Shown here in pieces: positions 15,181 to 25,537 of a stretch of 37,083 bases of DNA. The notes under the pieces are model-generated. The model worked only from the letters and a program-made list of their open reading frames with translations. It had not been told where the DNA came from and made no database searches. The stretch is from an uncultured Lachnospiraceae bacterium (lineage in GTDB: Bacteria; Bacillota; Clostridia; Lachnospirales; Lachnospiraceae), in contig CANQBX010000038.1 in the NCBI GenBank assembly GCA_947589095.1, forward strand, positions 1 to 37,083, written 5' to 3'. The stretch's first letter is position 1, and every line of letters starts with the position of its first letter. Both the position numbers and the translations under genes were made by a program.

Positions 15181-17778
15181 ATGGACGCAGTTCGGGAGGC
15201 TATGGGCAAAGTACTTCAAAAATGCGATATTTGTCTTAATGGAAATGTGATTTCAAAGGAACTGCTTCTTACGAAATTTTCCGAATTTGTTCTGTCTACC
15301 ATGGAAAAGAAGAAGCACAATATCGGTATTATACTTCATACAGGGTCAGCCTGTTTTGATGCGCTGCTGCTTTCGTGGACTGCGATTTCTGATATTCTTT
15401 ATAATAAAACGAGTACAGATGATGTGATTTTCTCTTTGGAGCCGGAAGATATTGTTCTGTATTACAGCGGAGCTGTCGGTCAAAGGTATTATTTCAAAGG
15501 ATTTGAAAGCGGTGATAACGGAAACACCTATGTGGTTTTGCAGCAGGATGATAAAAGTAAAAGAACTTTGGTTGGAAAGAAGCATTGGTCGCAAATCATT
15601 CCCTATAACGGCAATTCGATGTCGATGGACGGAAAAGGACTGCGAAGGGAAAGTAAAAAACGCTATGAATTTCTTAAGTCCGTGCTGGAGATGGAGGATT
15701 CCGATATTTCGCGTACTACAGATACTTCTACCGTAGTAGTGATGCCGCGTGATGAATCGAATGGACTGATAAACGGATTGTCATTCCGATTTGGCGGAAC
15801 GGATGTGAAACTGACGGAACTGGTTCCGATATCATACTATACGGAAAGCGGCTCGTATCCGTACGAAGGAAATCCTGCAAAAGCGGAGCCCGTCATTAAA
15901 ATTGCGGGAAATGTGTCTGTAGCGAGAAAATTAATGCTGCAGCGCAGCGGCAATAAAAATCTTGGTCTGGTCATTATGGGAAACGAAGCATATCGACGCG
16001 GGGAATCAGAAATACCGGAGCTTCTGTCAAGGCAGTCGATACAGTATATTTATTTGTGTTTGCACATTGATTCGGAGATGTCGGGGAAACTGATCAGCGA
16101 ATATGAGGATGCGGAAGTATTTGCCTGCACGAAGGATTTTTTGCTGTCGAACAGTCTTGAATCTGTTAATAAGAATTCTCTTACTTTGCAGTTGGATGAT
16201 CAGATCAACGCAATAATTGATAAAGAAATTAACGAGATAAGTATTCCCGGATTCCCGGATTGGGAAAGTTATAAGGCATTCCAGCAGGCAATGCTTTTTA
16301 TTAAATCTTCGGATTATTACGGAGAAGACAAAGATGATTTTGTTATTCAGGCATATTCATTAATGAACTTATTCTTGACTGCCGTGTTTTCCATCGAGGA
16401 ATTAGAGCGTTATATTGATGAGGGCAGGATTGCTAATATTGAAACGCCTGCACAGCGTTTTGCCCGGATTACTGCTTATAGTCGTGAGTTTCCGGAGCAC
16501 CTGAGGAAGAAGTCGGAGACGGTATTGGATATTCTGGAAACTGCATATATGCAGTTATATGAAAAATCAGACAAAGAAGAAGCGTTATTTCAAATATTAA
16601 AGGAAGCATACGGATCGGATGTTGTGATAGTAATACCGAAAGCATATTATGCGGTTCTTATTGAGAGTAAAATTCGTCAGTGCCTTCCGGATTATATAAA
16701 TCAAGTCGAAATAGTAACGTCCGGTCGATTTGATAACACTAGGCTGTATGATCTGATTGTTGTTGTCGGAAATATTTCAGAAACCCGTTTTGATGTTTTT
16801 CGGTGTCGCGCGTCCCGGGTGATCGATGTGCTGCTCTGCAATGCAGAAAGCTATAAGTTTAGGAAAAAGGCCCGTAATTCAAAAAAAGCAGAACATATTC
16901 TGAATCAGCGTTCCACAATTGAACTTGATGATGAATATGAAGAAACGCCGCTTGCGAATGAGGATGAAATAAATGCAGTTGAGAAAATCGATGAGGAGAT
17001 GAGTCGATTTAGTGATATGGCTTTTGTCAAATCGGTACATAGTTATGCCGGTTACGGTGACAGCAGATCCATGGCGGATGTCATCGCAGCGGTTAAGTTT
17101 GATACGGGAGAAAAAGCGCTTCTGTCTAAAAACTATAAAGCCTATGTGTTGGATGTGGAACAGAATCTTGTGAAGGAGGTCGGAGTAACGGATCTTCGCG
17201 AGGGAGATACGATAGTTTTTACGAGAAGTAGTTCCAAAACGCGGGACATAGTCGAATTTATTCTTCGGTATATGGTGGAAAACCAACTTCTGCCTGCTGC
17301 TGTTAACGAAGCGTATTACAGATCCAGGCAGTGGAAAACAACTTTAGTTGAATATATGAAGCGTACAGGGGATACCGCGAAGTCGATTGCGGAGAGAATG
17401 ATCAGAAACGGCGTATCCGTGCAGACGAATACGATAATGATCTGGCTGGATGAGGATGCGCATACGGTCAGACCGAGAAAAGAAGACTCGATTCAACAGA
17501 TTGCTTTGGTTGCCGGTGATGAGGAATTATTTGATCATTCCGGGGACTGTTATCGGGCAGGAACGGTCATTTACGGAGAACGGGAAAAAATTCGGGCTGC
17601 CATCGGACAGGCAATATTGCGAAAGATTACCGGTCAGGAGAGTGATAATGACCGGATTGCATCAATCGTATCGGATAAGCTAGAGGATGCCGCGGTTATT
17701 TTGAATATTGAAACGATTGTTCCTATAAATGAAAGCTTTCCGATTAACGTTGTAAACAGACCGCTGTCTGATTATTGA
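15181..17778 (+). CDS. drmE: DISARM class 2 protein DrmE-like
   Basis: An 865-residue protein starting MDAVREAMGKVLQKCDICLN one base after the methyltransferase stop, with AAAAGGAG ahead. It has no signal peptide and no clear Walker motifs. Segments such as DVVIVIPKAYYAVLIESKIR (residues ~480-500) and the later LYDLIVVVGNISETRFDVF suggest Rossmann-like helicase-relative folds. The identification as DrmE rests mainly on size and on position between a C5-methyltransferase and drmA/drmB, which is diagnostic of class 2 DISARM; the family itself has no known activity. The residues 'FIPINVVNRPLSDY'-like end shows a complete C-terminus. Confidence 0.72.
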   Translation: MDAVREAMGKVLQKCDICLNGNVISKELLLTKFSEFVLSTMEKKKHNIGIILHTGSACFDALLLSWTAISDILYNKTSTDDVIFSLEPEDIVLYYSGAVGQRYYFKGFESGDNGNTYVVLQQDDKSKRTLVGKKHWSQIIPYNGNSMSMDGKGLRRESKKRYEFLKSVLEMEDSDISRTTDTSTVVVMPRDESNGLINGLSFRFGGTDVKLTELVPISYYTESGSYPYEGNPAKAEPVIKIAGNVSVARKLMLQRSGNKNLGLVIMGNEAYRRGESEIPELLSRQSIQYIYLCLHIDSEMSGKLISEYEDAEVFACTKDFLLSNSLESVNKNSLTLQLDDQINAIIDKEINEISIPGFPDWESYKAFQQAMLFIKSSDYYGEDKDDFVIQAYSLMNLFLTAVFSIEELERYIDEGRIANIETPAQRFARITAYSREFPEHLRKKSETVLDILETAYMQLYEKSDKEEALFQILKEAYGSDVVIVIPKAYYAVLIESKIRQCLPDYINQVEIVTSGRFDNTRLYDLIVVVGNISETRFDVFRCRASRVIDVLLCNAESYKFRKKARNSKKAEHILNQRSTIELDDEYEETPLANEDEINAVEKIDEEMSRFSDMAFVKSVHSYAGYGDSRSMADVIAAVKFDTGEKALLSKNYKAYVLDVEQNLVKEVGVTDLREGDTIVFTRSSSKTRDIVEFILRYMVENQLLPAAVNEAYYRSRQWKTTLVEYMKRTGDTAKSIAERMIRNGVSVQTNTIMIWLDEDAHTVRPRKEDSIQQIALVAGDEELFDHSGDCYRAGTVIYGEREKIRAAIGQAILRKITGQESDNDRIASIVSDKLEDAAVILNIETIVPINESFPINVVNRPLSDY

Positions 17779-17795
17779 TTAGAGGAGAATGCCGT

Positions 17796-20700
17796 ATGAG
17801 TATAACAAAAGAATATCTCAAAGCCAGAGAAGAGTATATTAAACTGATCAGGCGTGAACTTTACGGACCCGGGTCAGAGGTGTCTTTGCCGGATGTGGAA
17901 CACGAATTGATCACGAATTCTCCTGATATCCGGTATTCGATCGGTATTTTATTTCCGAGAAATAATAAGATGAATGCGGATAACAATGATTCGGTGCGTT
18001 TGGAAACGTCTGCTTCCGAGACGGAAGATGACATGGACGAAACGAGTACAGAATCTGCCATGCCATCGGAATCGGATGATGCAGTTACGCCTGCGGAAGA
18101 GGACAATCTGGACGAAGAGATCAGCCTTGCAGCGCAGAACATGCCGTCGTCTTTTGGTCTGACGTTTTTGGTATCTGAAGTTCCGGAGACATTAAGCTGT
18201 AAAGTTGATTTTGCTACATACCGACATACTGTTTTACGGGACTGCCGAATTCCCTTTTTTCCGGAATCTCCGGAGACATATGCTGTTCCGGAACAATTAT
18301 CTTCTTATGTTTTCTTTGATAAGAAAGAAAGCAGCCTGAAGCTTAGAGTTGCGTTAACCCGCAAACAGGTGAAGGAGCTTAGTGAAAAAGATTTTATAGA
18401 CGGAGAAGAATACGGGATCTTCTCAGCTATGTATAAGCTTTGCGATCAACTCAGAGGCGGATATGTCAGGGAGCCGCATTCAGCGGAACCGATTGTAAAT
18501 TTTAACGGAAAAGATTATGCCGATGACAACAAAAACCTCGATGGAACAAGCGCTAAAATAACGGCGCTGAAAAGAAAGATCGGCGAGAAGCTTTTTTCTG
18601 TCACGATCATGCTTGTTAATGATGAGGAAGGAAAATCGAATGGAGCGAGATGCATTTTCCAGCCGACGATAAGGATCGAGTCGAAGGATAATGGTTTCGC
18701 GTTCAGAGAGTATTCCGCTTTGACGGATTTTAATTCTCTGGACGATGAAGAACAGTCTTTGGAACTCCAGTACAGGAACAAAAAGGTTTACGGAAGCGGG
18801 TTAGGTACCTCTGTCAAATGGGAAATTGATGAAAGCGGACACGGATCCATTTATAATGATTTTTTTCCGGAGGTCGAGATTCCGCCTATGGATTTCTCGG
18901 TTCCTAAGGATTATGGCATTGACAGATCAGTGCTGTCAATGAGATATCTGTCTGATTTGGACAGAACTGCATCAAGATCACAAAAACTTTCGGGATTACA
19001 AAAAATTGTCGATGCATACGGGCGATGGATCGATTATTTAGAAAAAAAGAAATCTGATTTGGCTCCTCAGTATCAAAAAGCAGCGGGGAGCAACATTATC
19101 GGGTGCCGTTCCGCGCAGGAGCGGATGAATGGCGGGCTTCGTATATTAGAAACAAACGATGCGGCGTGGACAGCGTTTACGCTTGCGAACAGGGCCATGT
19201 TCATGCAGCGCGTCCATCTGAGATTTCAGGATAAAACCTCAAATATTGACAGATATCCCGATGATACGGAAGTTTCCGCATTTATGGAGTCTGTTGATTA
19301 CGCTGCGAATGCCGGACTTACCGGAGATAATTATGAGTGGCGTTTGTTTCAAATCGCTTTTATCCTGATGGATATTGATGCTATTGTTAAGGATGATTCT
19401 CTGCAGCGGGAGATCGTGGACTTAATATGGTTTCCTACCGGCGGTGGAAAGACGGAAGCTTATCTGGGCCTGACTGCGTTTACGATCTTTTACCGTAGAC
19501 TGGCTCATGCGGCGGAATCGGGCGGAACTACGGTAATAATGCGGTATACGCTGCGGCTTTTGGCTGCGCAGCAGTTTACTAGGGCATCTACGCTCATTTG
19601 CGCCTGTGAATATATACGTCAGGATGCCGTTTCAAGACGTCCGAAATACGGAAAGTATCCCTTGGGCGACTCAGAGATCACGATTGGCCTTTGGATCGGA
19701 AATGATCATACGCCGAACAAGAATGAAGACGCAAAGAAGAAGCTTAAGGCGTTGCTGGATGCTCAGGGCAGCAATCTCCAGTATGTCAAAGAACAGAATA
19801 ACAAGTTCCAGGTGTTAAAGTGTCCGTGGTGCGGTACAAAAATGGTAAAAGACTATGTAAAGGGAAAAGCCAAAGGACTTTTTGGTTACAGGATGCGGAA
19901 CAACAGGCATTTTGAACTATTCTGTCCGCAGGAAAGCTGCTTTTTCAATCTTAAGCTTCCGATCCAGATCGTTGATGAGGAGCTATACGCCTGTCCTCCC
20001 ACGCTGCTTTTCGGGACAGTCGATAAGTTTGCGATGATTCCGTGGAAAAAGGAAATCGGTGCCTTTTTTGCCGCCTGTTCGGAAAACAGGACGCCGGATC
20101 TCATTATTCAGGATGAATTGCATCTTATTTCCGGTCCGTTGGGAACCATGGTTGGTCTGTATGAGGCAGCCATTGATGCGCTGTGCAGGAAGAATGGAAA
20201 ATGTACAAAAATAATTGCTTCGACAGCTACCATAAGAAGAGCGAAAGAACAGTGCTCGGCATTGTATAACCGTCAGGTCAGCCAGTTCCCACACCCGGCG
20301 CTGGATGCGGAGGATTCTTTTTTTGCGAGAGAATCACAGATCAACTATGAGAATAATATTTACGGGCGGAAATACATCGGGTTGATGCCATCCGGAAAAA
20401 CAAAGGCAATGATGGAAGTCAGGTCGATAGCGGCGCTGCTGCAGAAGATTAATACGATGGAACTACCGGACGAGATTAAGGATAAGTATTGGACGCTTAC
20501 GGTTTATTTTAACAGTTTGAAGGATTTAGGCAATTGTTCAATGTTGGTTGATGATTCTGTAAGAGATTTTATTAGGAGAACTGCTATCAGGCTTGGAGAC
20601 TTAAAGGATGCCCGAAAGATTGGGAGGGCTGATGAACTGACAAGCCGCATTAATACTACGCAGCTTAATGAAACATTGGACAAGCTTGAGAAACTCAGCT

Positions 20701-21443
20701 ATTCCAAAGAGAATATTGCAAATAAGAGATATCCGTCCAATGTATTGCTCGCTACAAATATGATTTCGGTAGGTATTGATGTGGCGCGCCTGAATATAAT
20801 GCTTCTGGTCGGGCAGCCGAAACTGACGAGCGAATATATTCAGGCGTCAAGCCGGGTAGGGCGCTCTTATCCGGGCATGGCGTTCGTCATGTACGATGGT
20901 TCGAAGAGCAGGGATCGGTCTCACTATGAGCAGTTTAAGGCGTATCATGAATCTTTTTATAAGTTTGTCGAACCTACGGGAGCGACGCCTTTTTCTAAAC
21001 CTGCGAGAGACCGCGCACTCCATGCTGTTATGATCGCTATGATGCGGATGCTTGAAAATGAATTAAGTTCGGAAAAGGGGGCGGCAAAATTCTCACGAAG
21101 TGAGTATAAAGACAGGGTATCTCAGCTTAAGGATTATATTATTCACAGGGCGGTTGAAATCTCGTCGCGTCTGAATTCCGCTATGAAAGATGATGCCGCT
21201 GAAATGGCTGATGAAATAGATATGATATTTGAAAAATGGGAACAGTTGGCTGAAAACTACGATGAGGAGCATTTTTACTACGGGGAAAAATTCATGGCCA
21301 AGACTCCCGACGACGGAGAAGGCCGGTTACTGAAGCCCTTTAATACAAGCAGAAATGACACTGCATTCGATACAATGACATCCATGAGAAATGTGGACTC
21401 GACGGTAGCGGGCAATATACTGATTTGGGAGGAGGGTCAATAA
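17796..21443 (+). CDS. drmA: DISARM helicase DrmA-like
   Basis: A 1215-residue SF2-type helicase. Walker A is IWFPTGGGKTEAYLGL (residues ~544-559), Walker B is IIQDELHLISGPLG (~770), motif III is ASTATIRRAKEQ (~808), and motif VI is IQASSRVGRSYPG (~1010-1022), with LLATNMISVGIDVARL just before it. A cysteine pair group (CPWCGTKM, then CPQESCFF) between the RecA lobes may bind zinc. The N-terminal 200 residues are acidic and unclassified. In characterised DISARM, DrmA with DrmB recognises and loads on phage DNA. The start at 17796 follows AGAGGAG; the drmE stop is 17 bases upstream. Confidence 0.88.
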   Translation: MSITKEYLKAREEYIKLIRRELYGPGSEVSLPDVEHELITNSPDIRYSIGILFPRNNKMNADNNDSVRLETSASETEDDMDETSTESAMPSESDDAVTPAEEDNLDEEISLAAQNMPSSFGLTFLVSEVPETLSCKVDFATYRHTVLRDCRIPFFPESPETYAVPEQLSSYVFFDKKESSLKLRVALTRKQVKELSEKDFIDGEEYGIFSAMYKLCDQLRGGYVREPHSAEPIVNFNGKDYADDNKNLDGTSAKITALKRKIGEKLFSVTIMLVNDEEGKSNGARCIFQPTIRIESKDNGFAFREYSALTDFNSLDDEEQSLELQYRNKKVYGSGLGTSVKWEIDESGHGSIYNDFFPEVEIPPMDFSVPKDYGIDRSVLSMRYLSDLDRTASRSQKLSGLQKIVDAYGRWIDYLEKKKSDLAPQYQKAAGSNIIGCRSAQERMNGGLRILETNDAAWTAFTLANRAMFMQRVHLRFQDKTSNIDRYPDDTEVSAFMESVDYAANAGLTGDNYEWRLFQIAFILMDIDAIVKDDSLQREIVDLIWFPTGGGKTEAYLGLTAFTIFYRRLAHAAESGGTTVIMRYTLRLLAAQQFTRASTLICACEYIRQDAVSRRPKYGKYPLGDSEITIGLWIGNDHTPNKNEDAKKKLKALLDAQGSNLQYVKEQNNKFQVLKCPWCGTKMVKDYVKGKAKGLFGYRMRNNRHFELFCPQESCFFNLKLPIQIVDEELYACPPTLLFGTVDKFAMIPWKKEIGAFFAACSENRTPDLIIQDELHLISGPLGTMVGLYEAAIDALCRKNGKCTKIIASTATIRRAKEQCSALYNRQVSQFPHPALDAEDSFFARESQINYENNIYGRKYIGLMPSGKTKAMMEVRSIAALLQKINTMELPDEIKDKYWTLTVYFNSLKDLGNCSMLVDDSVRDFIRRTAIRLGDLKDARKIGRADELTSRINTTQLNETLDKLEKLSYSKENIANKRYPSNVLLATNMISVGIDVARLNIMLLVGQPKLTSEYIQASSRVGRSYPGMAFVMYDGSKSRDRSHYEQFKAYHESFYKFVEPTGATPFSKPARDRALHAVMIAMMRMLENELSSEKGAAKFSRSEYKDRVSQLKDYIIHRAVEISSRLNSAMKDDAAEMADEIDMIFEKWEQLAENYDEEHFYYGEKFMAKTPDDGEGRLLKPFNTSRNDTAFDTMTSMRNVDSTVAGNILIWEEGQ

Positions 21444-21444
21444 T

Positions 21445-23799
21445 ATGGCGTTGGAGTCTGCAAAAAAAATACAGTTAAATCGTATTACATATTCAGTTCG
21501 TGCATCCCAGGCCGTTTTGCAGTACGGAGTCGGAGCCATGGTTGATTTTCAAAGCCAGACATTAATGACTGCAGCCCCAGAATATTGGGAAAATCAGGTG
21601 ATTGAAATACATGATGAGCGCTTGGAAAAGGTGCTGCATGTGGATTATTTCGGACTTCCGGGCGATCGGGATGAGATGCGCTATCGGGAGGGAATTTCCT
21701 ATGTGCGTTTCCCTGAATGGTATTTTTGTCCTAAATGCAGAAAATTTCAATCGATTAAAGACTGGGTAAGCGATTACAAAAAACAAGCGAAGCAAAGAAC
21801 TTTGGATAAGGATCCTGATATGGTTAAATATATGAGGTGTCCAAAATGCGGTCAGGATCTTGTAGTTACACGTATTATTACCGCCTGCGAGTGCGGCCAT
21901 ATTGATGATTTTCCGTGGGTGAAGTGGGTTCACTGTCAAAATATGGGCGGAGCAAAACCGATATGTCCGCAACCGTCATTAACATTTAAGACGAGTGCGT
22001 CATCAATGGAAGGTCTGGAAGGTTTGACCGTATCCTGTGAAGCATGCAAGGCCAGAGCCACATTAAAAGGCGCTTTTGATAGCAATAAATTGCAGGATCT
22101 GGATGAAAAGTATGGGGATCGGTATAATTTCAGATGCACGGGAAGACATCCGTGGAAGCATATAAAGGAGAATTGCGGAAAATATCCGAAAGTATTGCAG
22201 AGGGGAGGTTCTTCTGTTTATTTTCCTGTTACGGAAAGCTCTCTGGTTATTCCGCCGTATTCAAGTCTTGTCACGAAAAAGGTTGAGCAAAGCATTGCGT
22301 TTTCCAAATGTAAGGATGCTATAGCTGATTATAAAAAGAATGCGGCGATTCCAAAGACAATTTTGACTGACGTGATCAGAAATGCGATTGGAAAATATGT
22401 TCAGGACATATCGCTGGAAATAGGGGTGGGTGCGGATAAGGTAACGCCGATATTGGAAAGAAAATGGATGGCTCCTGAAAATAAAGAAGAATATACAACC
22501 ATGAGCGTCAAATACCGGGCGGAAGAATATGAGGCGTTAAGCGGCGAAATATCCGTGCCGACAGAAGAATACGGTGATTTTGTGCGCGAGGAGACAGATA
22601 TAAAGGAGTATGCGATTCCGTATGTAAAAAATGTCTCTTTAATACACAAAGTCCGAGAGGTACAGGCTTTGGTTGGCTTCTCTCGTTTGAAACCGGCGGA
22701 ACCTGCCGTAAACAGTGAAGATTCTCAACATATTGTTTCCGTAAAGCAGTCCGACTCAAATTGGTATCCTGCGTATGAAGTTCGGGGAGAGGGAATATTT
22801 ATCGAGTTTGATGAAACGGCAATTTCCGAATGGCAGGAGAAACACCCGGAAATACAGCGCAGAGTTGATACGATTAACGAGAATTACTGCGACTCTTATT
22901 TCGGCGAATTAAGACCGAGGGAAATAACCTCGAAGTTTCTTCTGCTGCACACAATATCCCACGCGTTGATCAAGCAGCTGAGTTTTGAATGCGGGTACAG
23001 TATTGCTTCGTTAAAAGAGAGACTGTACTGCAGCGAGCCGGCGGAGGGCAAACAGATGGCGGGCATCCTTATTTATACTGCGAGCGGTGATTCCGAAGGT
23101 ACAATGGGCGGATTGGTCCGACAGGGACGTTCAGATATATTTCCGGGCATATTCAGGAAAGCCATGGAGACGGCAGTGGCTTGTTCCAATGACCCGGTAT
23201 GCAATCTGAGTAGGGGGCAGGGGAGAGATATGCTGAACCTGGCTGCCTGCTATTCCTGCTGCCTGGTACCGGAAACCAGCTGCGAGGAATTTAATGTCTT
23301 TTTGGACAGGGGAACAATTGTCGGCACTTATGAAAACAGGGATATGGGCTTTTATGCCGGACAGCTTTTTAACGGCGGTTCTTGGAAGAGTACGGATATT
23401 CGTACAGAGCAAGGCAGGACTGACAGGCAGAACAAAAATAAATTATATGTCACGGATACGGGCATTTCCCTGGCAGATATTTCGTATCGCGAGATCTGGA
23501 ACGACTTAAAATCCTGGTCAGATGAGGAGAAGGAAATTACATTACTGTCTGATCTGGCAAAAGCGGACAGAGAGTTTTCTTGCAAAGAGAAACCGCATAA
23601 AGATTGTCAGTTCCGGATGAGCGGAGACACCGAACAATATGCCTGCGATCTGTATTGGGAAAAATCGGAAGTCGCGTTTTTTACGGCTGATAATGAAGAC
23701 TGTTATCTGGCGGCAAAAAACAGTGATATCAGGTGTTTTTACAGTTTGGATGCGGAGACGACGCCCGAATCAATCCTGAATTCGTTAAAGGAGAATTGA
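21445..23799 (+). CDS. drmB: DISARM DUF1998 protein DrmB-like
   Basis: A 784-residue protein starting two bases after the drmA stop. The N-terminal part has zinc-ribbon pairs (CPKCRKF near 94, CPKCGQDL near 132, then CECGHIDDFPWVKW). The C-terminal DUF1998 domain is recognised by LLHTISHALIKQLSFECGYS (~495-515), AGILIYTASGDSEGTMGGL, and NLAACYSCCLVPETSCEEFN (~595-615). DrmB forms the core complex with DrmA in DISARM. The SNDPVCN and CYSCC cysteines suggest a further metal site. It is translationally coupled to its neighbours. Confidence 0.88.
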   Translation: MALESAKKIQLNRITYSVRASQAVLQYGVGAMVDFQSQTLMTAAPEYWENQVIEIHDERLEKVLHVDYFGLPGDRDEMRYREGISYVRFPEWYFCPKCRKFQSIKDWVSDYKKQAKQRTLDKDPDMVKYMRCPKCGQDLVVTRIITACECGHIDDFPWVKWVHCQNMGGAKPICPQPSLTFKTSASSMEGLEGLTVSCEACKARATLKGAFDSNKLQDLDEKYGDRYNFRCTGRHPWKHIKENCGKYPKVLQRGGSSVYFPVTESSLVIPPYSSLVTKKVEQSIAFSKCKDAIADYKKNAAIPKTILTDVIRNAIGKYVQDISLEIGVGADKVTPILERKWMAPENKEEYTTMSVKYRAEEYEALSGEISVPTEEYGDFVREETDIKEYAIPYVKNVSLIHKVREVQALVGFSRLKPAEPAVNSEDSQHIVSVKQSDSNWYPAYEVRGEGIFIEFDETAISEWQEKHPEIQRRVDTINENYCDSYFGELRPREITSKFLLLHTISHALIKQLSFECGYSIASLKERLYCSEPAEGKQMAGILIYTASGDSEGTMGGLVRQGRSDIFPGIFRKAMETAVACSNDPVCNLSRGQGRDMLNLAACYSCCLVPETSCEEFNVFLDRGTIVGTYENRDMGFYAGQLFNGGSWKSTDIRTEQGRTDRQNKNKLYVTDTGISLADISYREIWNDLKSWSDEEKEITLLSDLAKADREFSCKEKPHKDCQFRMSGDTEQYACDLYWEKSEVAFFTADNEDCYLAAKNSDIRCFYSLDAETTPESILNSLKEN

Positions 23800-23801
23800 T
23801 A

Positions 23802-25508
23802 ATGGCGATAATGATTCCCGAAAGACCGCGCAGTTTTGAGGCTGCAAGCCAGGAAGGGCTTATGTTCGACGCCCTCGCTCTGCTGCCGGACGACTACTAT
23901 GTGTTTCATTCCTTCCGTATCACCGACGTACATGACAATACCTTTCGTGAAAGCGAGACAGATTTTGTTATTCTGAATCGCTTAAAGGGTATAATCTGTC
24001 TGGAGGCTAAAGCCGGGCAGGTACAGTACCGGGACGGCTACTGGCTGTACGGAAGCGGGATCCCGATGCATAACGGCGGACCGTTCAATCAGGCGAGCGC
24101 CAACAAATATAAACTGATGAAATATATTTCGGACAGCAATGTCTCGTTCATTCTCAGGAAGTGCAAATTCTTTCATGCAGTTTGGTTCCCGGCCGTCAGC
24201 AGCGAGAGGCTCCAGAGTATGAATTTGCCTTCCGAAGGAGATAAGGCGCTTGTTCTGACAGAGGAGGCGTTAAAAAGTCCTGAGGAGTTTCTGAGTAGGA
24301 TTTACGCGATAGAAGTCCCGGGTAAAGTGGAAACAGATATGAGCGAGGCAGAGTGCAGGAGGCTGGTTCGGGAGATCTTCTGTCCGCAGTTCAATGTAGT
24401 ACCTTCGGCTGCATTTGATACGGAACTGAAGAAAATCGTATTTCACAGATTATTAAAAGAGCAGGCCCATATTCTGGACTTTCTGGACGAACAGCTGACA
24501 GCTGCTGTTAACGGCGCGGCCGGAACGGGAAAAACAATGATAGCGGTTGAAAAGGCACAGAGGCATGCGAATGCCGGTGAGAGCGTTCTCTTTCTGTGTT
24601 TCAATGTGAAGCTGAGAGAGTATTTGGAAAAGGCATACCCGAACAGCCTGATCGCATATTATACGGTTGCCGGTTTTGCCTGCAAAATGTGCAGCACGGA
24701 CTCTCCGAATTATGCGCTGCTAAAAAGTAAACTGGAGGATTATTATATTTCCGAGACGTTTCCGTATAAGCATGTGATAATAGACGAGGGGCAGGATTTC
24801 GGAAACGAAGTGATCGAAGAAACCGATATTTTGCAGCTGCTTCACGATATTATTGCCGATACATGTCAGGGCGGCACATTTTATGTTTTTTATGATCGCC
24901 TGCAGTTGGTACAGGCGAGGGAAATGCCTAAGTTTATCGGGGACCTGGACTGCAGGCTGACTCTTCATCGAAACTGCAGAAATACGGAAAATATTGCGAT
25001 AACCTCGTTGCGACCGATATCCGAGCGAAAGCCGAAACTGTTTGAGGGTGCCGTTAAAGGACCTCCTGCGAAACTCTATTTTTGTGAGGATCAGGAGGAG
25101 GAGAAGGAACGCATAAATTGCATTATTGATGGGCTCAGTGCCGATCGCTTCAAAGATGTTGTTATTCTGACATGTAAGATAGAAACAGCAAGCGTTCTGA
25201 ACGGTGAGGTCAGGGACGGCAAATTCAGAGATAAATATCTATTTACTACGTGCAGGAAATTTAAGGGTCTGGAGGCTGATGCGGTAATTCTGACCGATGT
25301 AGACAGGTCTGCATTTGACCCGGAAAATATACTGCTTTATTATGTCGGGACTTCCCGGGCCCGAATTCGACTGGATATCGTAGCTAATCTGAGCGACAGC
25401 GACTGTACGGAGATCCTTTACGATACGTTAAATGTTAAGGGGAAGGTCCGGCGGGGCAGGAAAGAATTGTCTGCGGCGCTTAATGCAATCGGTGTTTTGA
25501 ATATATGA
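23802..25508 (+). CDS. NERD nuclease-domain / SF1 (UvrD-like) helicase fusion, in the drmC position
   Basis: A 568-residue protein starting 2 bases after the drmB stop. The N-terminal NERD (nuclease-related) domain shows a PD-(D/E)XK core: Asp54 in SETDFVILNR, then Glu68 and Lys70 in ICLEAKAG. The second part is an SF1 ATPase: Walker A VNGAAGTGKTMIAVEKA (~235-251), Walker B VIIDEGQDF (~325), a C-terminal CRKFKGLEADAVILTDVD, and YYVGTSRARIRL. Standard DISARM has a phospholipase-D nuclease (DrmC) after DrmB; no HxK(x4)D motif is seen here. It plausibly supplies the nuclease function instead. It is the last gene of the tight operon. Confidence 0.85.
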   Translation: MAIMIPERPRSFEAASQEGLMFDALALLPDDYYVFHSFRITDVHDNTFRESETDFVILNRLKGIICLEAKAGQVQYRDGYWLYGSGIPMHNGGPFNQASANKYKLMKYISDSNVSFILRKCKFFHAVWFPAVSSERLQSMNLPSEGDKALVLTEEALKSPEEFLSRIYAIEVPGKVETDMSEAECRRLVREIFCPQFNVVPSAAFDTELKKIVFHRLLKEQAHILDFLDEQLTAAVNGAAGTGKTMIAVEKAQRHANAGESVLFLCFNVKLREYLEKAYPNSLIAYYTVAGFACKMCSTDSPNYALLKSKLEDYYISETFPYKHVIIDEGQDFGNEVIEETDILQLLHDIIADTCQGGTFYVFYDRLQLVQAREMPKFIGDLDCRLTLHRNCRNTENIAITSLRPISERKPKLFEGAVKGPPAKLYFCEDQEEEKERINCIIDGLSADRFKDVVILTCKIETASVLNGEVRDGKFRDKYLFTTCRKFKGLEADAVILTDVDRSAFDPENILLYYVGTSRARIRLDIVANLSDSDCTEILYDTLNVKGKVRRGRKELSAALNAIGVLNI

Positions 25509-25537
25509 TTTGCAGAAAAGAATCATGAGGAAAAGTA

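Noticed and set aside
23802-25508. DrmC (phospholipase-D nuclease) identity for the gene after drmB
   Set aside because: No HxK(x4)D motif; NERD and SF1 helicase motifs are seen instead.
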